Shown in pieces: positions 57,357-64,000 of a stretch of 64,000 nucleotides of DNA. Position 1 is the stretch's first letter. Each line of letters opens with the position of its first letter. Below the pieces are notes generated by a model. That model was not told the origin of the DNA. It saw only the letters and a program-made list of their open reading frames with translations, and searched no databases. The position numbers and the translations under genes were made by a program. Location of the stretch: NCBI GenBank assembly GCA_001414485.1, contig LLEY01000030.1:429008-493007 (forward strand), read 5' to 3'. This DNA is from Calycina herbarum (Eukaryota > Ascomycota > Leotiomycetes > Helotiales > Pezizellaceae).

Positions 57357-57540
57357 AAAAAAAAAAGAAAAAAAAAAGAACTAAATCGATGTAGAATCCG
57401 CTGTTTACTGTTTATTCTTCTCTTAGAATATCTCTCCCTCTATATTTTACTATTCTCTCTTCTTAGTACGCCGCTAGTCCCTCCCTCCCTCCCTCCCGCC
57501 AACGCACAGACCACGGGGCACACTCGTATACTAATTAGCC
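57357..57540. repeat. Poly-purine tract and CCCT microsatellite
   Basis: A-rich tract at 57,357-57,381 with G interruptions, and CCCT repeats at about 57,479-57,496. No gene. Confidence 0.6.
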
Positions 57541-57544
57541 CCCT

Positions 57545-58515
57545 CATTAGAGGGAGACCTTATCTTTACATCGCAACATATTATACAAATAGCTATATAG
57601 AATAGGTTCTAAGCCTTAGGATAGTAGTAATTAAAAGACTATTTATATATACGAAGTTAACTATAATCAACTTCTTATAGTTAACTTTACCCTATAGTAA
57701 TAAGCTACACTTCTAACTAAGACTACTTTTTAGATTATAAAGATAGGCTTTATAGATTCGTAATACTAGAGTAGTATCTTAAATATTATTTACTATAAAA
57801 AGAACCTTTATCAAACTTTAGTTATATTCTATAGTATTAGAATATATTATACTAGAAAATTAAGAAGTTAAAGATTATTAGCTTTTAACTAACTATAGAA
57901 AGGTAGGTCTATTATGTTTTATTCTTATTTTAATTAGCTAGATCTGTTCTTCCTACTCTAACTCTTATTTAAGAGAGACCTTATCTTTATATTATAATAT
58001 ATTATATAAATATCTATATTAAATAGGTTCTAAGACTTAGGATAGTAGGAATTAAAAGACTATTTATATATACAAAGTTGACTATATTCAACTTCTTATA
58101 GTTAACCTTCCTCTATAGTAATAAGCTATACTTCTAACTAAAACTACTTTTTAGATTATAAAGATAGGCTTTACAAATTCGTAGTACTAGAGTAGTATCC
58201 TTTATATTATTTACTATAAAAAGAATCTTTATTAACCTTTAGTTATATTTCATAGTATTAGACTATATTATACTAGAAAATTAAGAAGTTAAAGATTATT
58301 AGCTTTTAACTAACTATAGAAAAAGGTAGGTCTAATACGTTTTATTCTTATTTTAATTAGTTAGATCTATTCTTCCTACTCTAACTCTTATTTAAAGGAG
58401 ACCTTATCTTTATATTATAATATATTATATAAATATCTATATTAAATAGGTTCTAAGACTTAGAATAGTAGGAATTAAAAGACGATTTATATATACGAAG
58501 TTAACTATAGTTAAC
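57545..58515. repeat. About 420-bp tandem direct repeat, 2.3 copies
   Basis: The landmark GAGACCTTATCTTTA occurs at 57554, 57974 and 58398, giving periods of 420 and 424 bp. Units two and three are closer to each other than to unit one. The third copy breaks off near 58,515. Each contains the inverted pair GTTAACTATA / TATAGTTAAC, which could form a hairpin. AT-rich and non-coding. Subtelomeric satellites of this size are common in fungi. Confidence 0.85.
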
Positions 58516-58899
58516 TTCCTTAACTAGCGTTTTAAGAGCCTTATATATATATTAGGAATAATACTCTTATATTTAAATAAACCTTTGTCCGTAGCTTCTT
58601 AGTATACCAAACCCTTATTTATAGCTTATTTGTCCCTAAAAGTATATATAGCCTAGGCTTATCCTACTATAGAAATATAAGCGATTCTCAACCGTCTCCT
58701 ATCCTTTCTAACTCTCTTACCTTCTACACCCTATCTATCCAGCTCTAACGTTATTTCCTCAGAGTCTACAGCTAACCGGGCTGTTTTTGTATAGAGCACG
58801 TGATTAAAATAAGTAACACAGGCCAGCTATAGAACCATTTTCTACATCTAACCTAGATTTCTCAAACTTAGGAAAGAACACGTCCCTAGGCCTACTACG
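58516..58899. other. Region upstream of the OrsD-type pseudogene
   Basis: AT-rich to about 58,720, then more balanced. Probably the old promoter/leader of the gene at 58,900. Nothing else recognised. Confidence 0.4.
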
Positions 58900-61422
58900 A
58901 TGCCTGAACTAGACCGCTAGGTACTACTGCTAGTACTACTTATACTTAAGCTATAGATCGTATTTAATAACGCTTTTAAGGTATTATTATATATACGCCT
59001 AGAGTGTCAACGCGTAGTCTCGCCTAGCGTGCTTAGTCAGCATTTATAACGAAAACATAAAGCTAATATCTAGCTATAATAAGAGGTTAATAGTTATATT
59101 AAGCAGTTTCTTCAGAGACATACTAATTACAACTTCTAGACAGTGCTACTACTACTAAGAGAAGAGCTGCTACTACTAATTCTCCTAGTTCTTAATAGAT
59201 TTTAGTATCTTAACTACTACTTTAAAACATAGAATCGGTTAAATATATAAAAGCATACTAGTAAAGAACATAACTAGAAGGGCGCTAAGGATAAGGATAT
59301 ATATAGGAAGGTCTAGCTATAGACGTGGTTTAAAGAGAGGAGAGCGTAGTACTAGGTAGTAGACGTGTTAGAAGAGTTATATAATATTAACAGTAGCTAG
59401 AGCAGTAATAGTAGTAGTAATAATAAGGATAGTAGGGATATAGAGGCTGTGATTAAGACTGAAATTAAGGAGTAGATAAAGAAGGAAGAGAAAGAGTATA
59501 AAGCGAGTACTATAGTAACCGAAATCGATCTATAGCTATAATACACCGGCTAGGAGGAGGTGTTAGCTGGTTTAACATACGACTTAGTCACGACTACTAG
59601 ATTTATAGCTACTGCTACTACTACTAAGCTAGAACTAGAACGCGTCTACTAGAGCTAAGAGCGGATTCTATAGCAGAGTCTAGGCACGCTTACTACTATT
59701 AGCTAGTATAAGGACATTCTTAAGTGGTAGGCGTTGTCTAAGAACAAGGTAGTAAGCTAGTAGCTGTTTAAACTACTCTAGAACTATAGGAAAACCGTTC
59801 CTCGATATAGCTAGACGTTTGCTTAATTGCTCTACTACGTTATATAAGCTACCCCTGAACTAGGCGAAGAGAGCGAGATAAGAGCGACGTTTTTGAAATT
59901 ACAGTTATAATATATTAAGAAGGTAAAAGAGGCAGTAGCTACGGTCGAGACAGTAGCAGTAGTAGACGATATAAGGAGCATAGACAGGGCTGTGGCCATA
60001 GTAGACAAAGCTAGAAGCATAGACAAAGACATAGATAATAATACTAGAGAAGGGTTTATAATAGCAGTAGTAGAGAACTATCTTAATAACACACTTATAG
60101 TATTGATTATTAGTCTTCTGGTATAAGACACTAGCTAGCTGTTTCTATATAAGTCGCCGGTTATATACTACTTAGCTATCTGTAGTATTAATCCCTAAAC
60201 TAAGCGATTCTACCTATTATTTTAATATATAACATATCTAGTATATATAATATAGATTATTTAACTAGTTATACTTAAGGTAATAGTATCTAAGCAGGGC
60301 TAGCCAGAGCTAGGCTTACTAAGTCGGAAAGAGGTCGGGGTAGTAGTAGGAGTAGTAGTAGAGCGTATTCAAGAGTACTAGCGGAACTACTTATATAAAG
60401 GGTTATTCTCGCTAGTATTAAGTATCTTATTATAGCTTATATTTAAGCAAGCATAGAACTAGAACTAGTTATTAGAGGCTAATATCTACTAGTTAGATAA
60501 CTGCTAGACTGTCTTCTATAATAGTAAGAGAGTAGTAATAGCTAAGGTACAGGGGATATGTTAGGAGCTCACAGTCGAGCTAGAAGGGCTACTCTATAAG
60601 CTGCTTTTTAGCTAGAGCGTGAAGCTAGTACTACTACTATAGCTAGTTAATAGTATAGGGATAGTATAGCGGTTCTAGTAACAGGGCTATAGCTTTCTTA
60701 ATCACCTAGACAATGTATACTAGAAGGTTAGTTAGGAGTTTCTATAAGAGCAGATGCTAAAGGCAAATGAGAAGCTAGTTAAGAGTAGAAGCAGTGGCAG
60801 TAGCAGTGGCTAGGAGAAATAGGCAGAACAACTATATAAAGCGTACTTAGCCTAGGAGAAGCAGTTTCTACTTAAGCTTATAGTAGCTATATATATTTAA
60901 GGAGGACAACTAACGAGGAGTCCCGAGATCGGCTTAATTAAGGTCTGTAATAGCGTTATCTTAAGTCGGAATATCTTTATTATTAATAGGCGAGTAGTAG
61001 TAGTTACTATATATAACAAGAGCTATAAGCGTCGAGGTAAGACAGAGTATGTCTTCCGCTGCTTCTCTAACTAGCTTAGCTAGATTATTATTTAATATCT
61101 TATCTATATACTGCTATTTACACGAGTAGTCTTAAAGACTAAGGGCGACTTCTTATTTATAGTTAAGAAGGAGAAACCATAGCTCTAAGACCAGCTGTTA
61201 GCAATAGTAGCAGTAGCAACGGCCAAGTATCTTAGGGTCCGGCTAACCGTCTTAAGCTAGTAGTATATTACTATTACTATTAGCGATAAGCATCTACGTA
61301 AGATAAGTCGGATCTAGAGACAGAGGCTCGAGGATAAGGACAAGGATAATAAGGCAGTAGTAGAGGAGAGCAATAGTAAGGTTAAGTAGAGCTTATTTAA
61401 GCATATTCTAGTTTAGTAGTTA
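58900..61422 (+). pseudogene. OrsD-type / telomere-linked helicase gene, N-terminal half (copy 2)
   Basis: One reading frame can be followed from ATG 58900 (MPELDR) for about 2.5 kb, broken by many TAG codons at expected Trp/Gln positions. It holds ECQRVVSPSVLSQHL (C-finger with the following HKAN), NRLNI and HTSKEHN (second finger), TWFKERRAQYWVVDVLEEL, then long charged regions, and at 60,901 GGQLTRSPEIGLIKVCNS plus NIFIINRRVVVVTIYNKSYK. The GGQ...ARSPEI block is familiar from large fungal subtelomeric RecQ-like (TLH) proteins, where it precedes the helicase domain. No helicase motifs follow: the frame is cut by the Fot1/pogo element at 61,423 and only ~300 bp remain before the telomere. 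Inactive through RIP and truncation. Confidence 0.75.
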
Positions 61423-63597
61423 ACCGATATCCCGGCCTCGTATACGGTCCTAGCAAAAGCCCGCCCCCTCAGAATGTCACCTACTATATTAAAAGTTATA
61501 TATTATAACAACTACTTATTAAATTTATATATAATTAAGTAGGGATATAGATAAAAGATAGTTAATTAGAGAATAAGTATAAAAAACTATACGCGAGTAC
61601 GGAGTAGCAGCCTAATCTGCTGTTCTAACCTAGTTTCCTTTAATTATAGGGCTACTACTTTAGCTAGAACTCTAACCTTAAGTTTAAGTATTAAAGTTAG
61701 CTTTTCTAGCTCTTTTTATCCCTTTTTAGCTTCTTTCTTAACTTAAGGCATATGTAGAGTAGTCCTTTTTCGTAGGACACGTATATATTTTGTCTGTTTT
61801 AAGGCTTTTAGAGTTATAGTAGCCAGCTTCTTATAGAGCTAGGTTTCTGCTCTCTTATTAGCTAATTCTTCCTTCTTACGTTGTCTCTTAAGAGTATTCG
61901 CCTTTCTTGTCTCTCTCCTCTCTTCCTTTGCCTGTTCTTCAGCCTCTCTTGCCTCTTCTTCCTTAGCCTGATACTCTCGAGCTCGTATAACCTTCCTAGG
62001 GGAGTATACCTCTACTCCTTAGCTAATTTCCCTACAAAGATTAGGTCTCTTACCCTTCTTTCTCTTCTGATTCTTAAGAATAATAGCTATTCGTAGCCCC
62101 TAGTTCTCGTGTTTAAGAATAGAGACTTAAGAGGAAAGAGTATATATAGAAGTAAAGACCTTATATGTCTTAAGCTTAGATAGAGACTTTTCAAAGTCTA
62201 AGAACGCGTGTTATATAGCTTTTAATATAAGAGGTGTTTTTATACCTTTGATAGGTTCCTTAACTAGTGAGGCAGGCTTTGTTACCTAGGTAACTATCTT
62301 TATACTTTAAATTAGCTAGATTCTAGCCTTCTTAAAAGCACGTATAATATTGTATTCTATGAATATAAGATCCTAGGCTATCTTAAACATTTTATAGAAA
62401 AATCTCTTAGACATAGAGACTAATCTATTAGAAGTAGTAAGGAGCTTTTCTAGCTCGTTGTTATAGAATATAGTAAGGGGTTAGAAGAGGCCTATGTTAA
62501 GAGGCTGAAGCCGATGTGTAGTATAAGAAGGAAGGATAATAATAATAATATAATAGCGGAATATAAAGTCGATAAATTTTATATTAACATACGAGGAGTA
62601 GCCGTCTATAAGAAGCAGCTAGTATACTCTTACGCTCTTCGGTTTTATATATCTCTTAAAGACGTCTTCTAGCCACTTTAGGCTAAACTGGTTTAACGAC
62701 TAGCCGTTTTCTAATAAACCGAAATATACCCCGTCTTCTTTAACATCCTCTGTCTAGGAGCTCTGTAAGTCTTCTAACACGCTCTTATAAATAAGAAGCG
62801 GCGGGATAGCTCTTCTAATAGCTGAGATATATACTAGTAGAGAAATAAACTCTCGAGAACCGTCCTATTTATTCTTTATAACCCGGCCTAATATATACGC
62901 TTCTAGACTTATAATATGCTTTATAGATCGGCTAAATCCTATAAGGAATCCCTTCTTGTTAAAGTTATATAGGTTATTAGCAGTTATATTATATTTCTTA
63001 ATAACTTATATAAGCTAGAGAAAATAAGATAATATTAACTTTTATACTTAAATTAAGATAAGAAAGGGAAAAAGTATATAATACTAAGGTAAAGAAGAGT
63101 ATAAATATAGAAGTATACTTAGCTATTACTCTTAAGTTCTTAATGTTCTTAAGATAGCTACTATGTAACCTGTCCTTATGTCTTCGGATAAATTGCCTAG
63201 TCTAGTTCTTCTCTACCGCGCTCCTACGTATCTCTTTTGTAAGGTTCTTAATAATTGAAGACGTACGAGGTATTACTTAATCGGTAAGGTTATTAATCTA
63301 TTGAATTAGGACTTCTTCTTGCTCCTTAGTAAGTGCTTAGTAGTAAAGGGCAGTAGCGTCTTTACGTATTATAGTTAAGCCTCTAATCCTCTGTGAGATA
63401 GTAGTACGGTTATACCTATACTTCTTAGCTGCCTTAGTAAAATTGCTATACTCTCCTCTTTTAATTACTGCTACTGCTAAGTTGATCTGATGAGATTTGT
63501 CTATTCTAGCTATAGTTAAAGTAGTAATAGTCGAGGTAAAAAGAGGGGTTTTTCAGTAGGCTTTTACTAGGACCGTATACGAGGCCGGGATATCGGT
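61423..63597 (-). mobile_element. Fot1/pogo-type transposon, 2175 bp
   Basis: Nearly perfect inverted repeats of about 38 bp start ACCGATATCCCGGCCTCGTA on both strands; TA duplications at 61421-61422 and 63598-63599. The minus strand holds a degenerate transposase: helix-turn-helix KKYRYNRTTISQRI (about 63,420), SREFISLLVYISAIRRAIPP, LLLIDGYSSYV (first DDE_1 Asp region, about 62,615) and PSYTTHRLQPLNIGLF (62,540-62,485; family QPLDVG, Asp read as Asn). The well-preserved termini against a decayed body suggest RIP spared the GC-poor-in-CpA ends. It is inserted into the OrsD/TLH gene. Confidence 0.9.
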
Positions 63598-63599
63598 TA

Positions 63600-63905
63600 G
63601 TATATAGCCGACAGATAGCAGCAGGGTACTACGCTATCGACAGAGCGTTTCTAAATCGACTCGGGCCAGATCTGGTTAGCGTGTATAGCCAGGTATTACG
63701 AGTATAGTATAAATTTCTCTATCTTAAGTTAAAGGGAGCGGAAGTAGCAGTAGCAGTAGCAGTTAAGCGTTCTAGGAGTCCGCTACCACGACTAGTTAAG
63801 TAAGAGAAGCTCGAGCTAAGTAAAGCAATCTAAGGACTATAGAAGGTCTTAGGACTAGATACTCAACCGCGATCTTAAGGCTAGGCAGAGGCGCTTAAGC
63901 TAGTA
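63600..63905 (+). pseudogene. Last piece of the OrsD/TLH gene before the telomere
   Basis: This continues the gene after the Fot1 insertion; it includes an AGCAGT microsatellite (63,741-63,763). It ends directly in telomere repeat, so any helicase domain is absent. Too short and decayed to recognise motifs. Confidence 0.5.
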
Positions 63906-64000
63906 TAGGGTTAGGGTTAGGGCTAGGGTTAGGGTTAGGGTTAGGGTTAGGGTTAGGGTTAGGGTTAGGGTTAGGGTTAGGGTTAGGGTTAGGGTTAGGG
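63906..64000 (+). repeat. Telomere, TTAGGG repeats
   Basis: About 16 head-to-tail TTAGGG units with the G-rich strand running 5' to 3' toward the window end, as expected at a right chromosome end. One unit near 63,923 is CTAGGG. The window ends inside the array, so its true length is unknown. Confidence 0.98.

Noticed and set aside
57545..58515. LTR pair
   Set aside because: Three partial units in direct tandem with no internal region and no target duplication fit a satellite better than LTRs.

Overview
This window is the right-hand end of a chromosome from a filamentous ascomycete (Pezizomycotina). It ends in about 95 bp of TTAGGG telomere repeat. The fungal assignment rests on genes with several short GT-AG introns (about 50-80 nt), fungus-specific families (HET, DUF6604, Fungal_trans, OrsD-type finger) and strongly AT/TA-rich blocks whose transposon frames are broken by TAG/TAA codons, as expected from repeat-induced point mutation (RIP). 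A Leotiomycete is my best guess, but that is inference.

Layout. (1) 1-9,750 is moderately GC-rich and holds a six-exon DUF6604 gene, two unrecognised genes and a small AT-rich relic. (2) 9,761-13,445 is one decayed PIF/Harbinger transposon with TTA target duplications. (3) 13,450-23,400 is a second gene island: a small basic protein, a heterokaryon-incompatibility (HET) gene tail to tail with a DUF7770-like gene, and an APH-family kinase. A decayed pogo element (20,381-22,215) splits this island. (4) 23,750-40,650 is a transposon nest of at least two Ty3/Gypsy bodies, one Tc1/mariner element, three pogo/Fot1-type elements, one short LTR element, two solo LTRs and a long-TIR MITE. The order of insertion can be read from the target duplications. 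(5) 40,726-56,647 is the best-preserved gene island: a prenylcysteine oxidase-like flavoprotein divergent from the chaperonin subunit CCT6, a GH47 alpha-1,2-mannosidase with two long insertions, an MFS monocarboxylate-type transporter, a secreted protein with repeated CDEGGC motifs, and a truncated transcription-factor pseudogene. (6) 56,750-63,905 is subtelomeric: two copies of an OrsD-type zinc-finger gene of the telomere-linked helicase kind (one a fragment, one nearly full N-terminal half), a 420-bp tandem repeat, a Fot1/pogo transposon, then the telomere.

Housekeeping functions (CCT6, GH47) sit beside accessory and self-recognition families (HET, DUF7770, DUF6604, APH) and a possible small secretion locus (transporter, repeat-bearing secreted protein, regulator remnant). 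All transposons seen carry multiple lesions. No autonomous mobile element is intact here. No tRNA, rRNA or CRISPR was found. Exon coordinates come from manual splice-site reading; reading-frame sums are stated where they check out.
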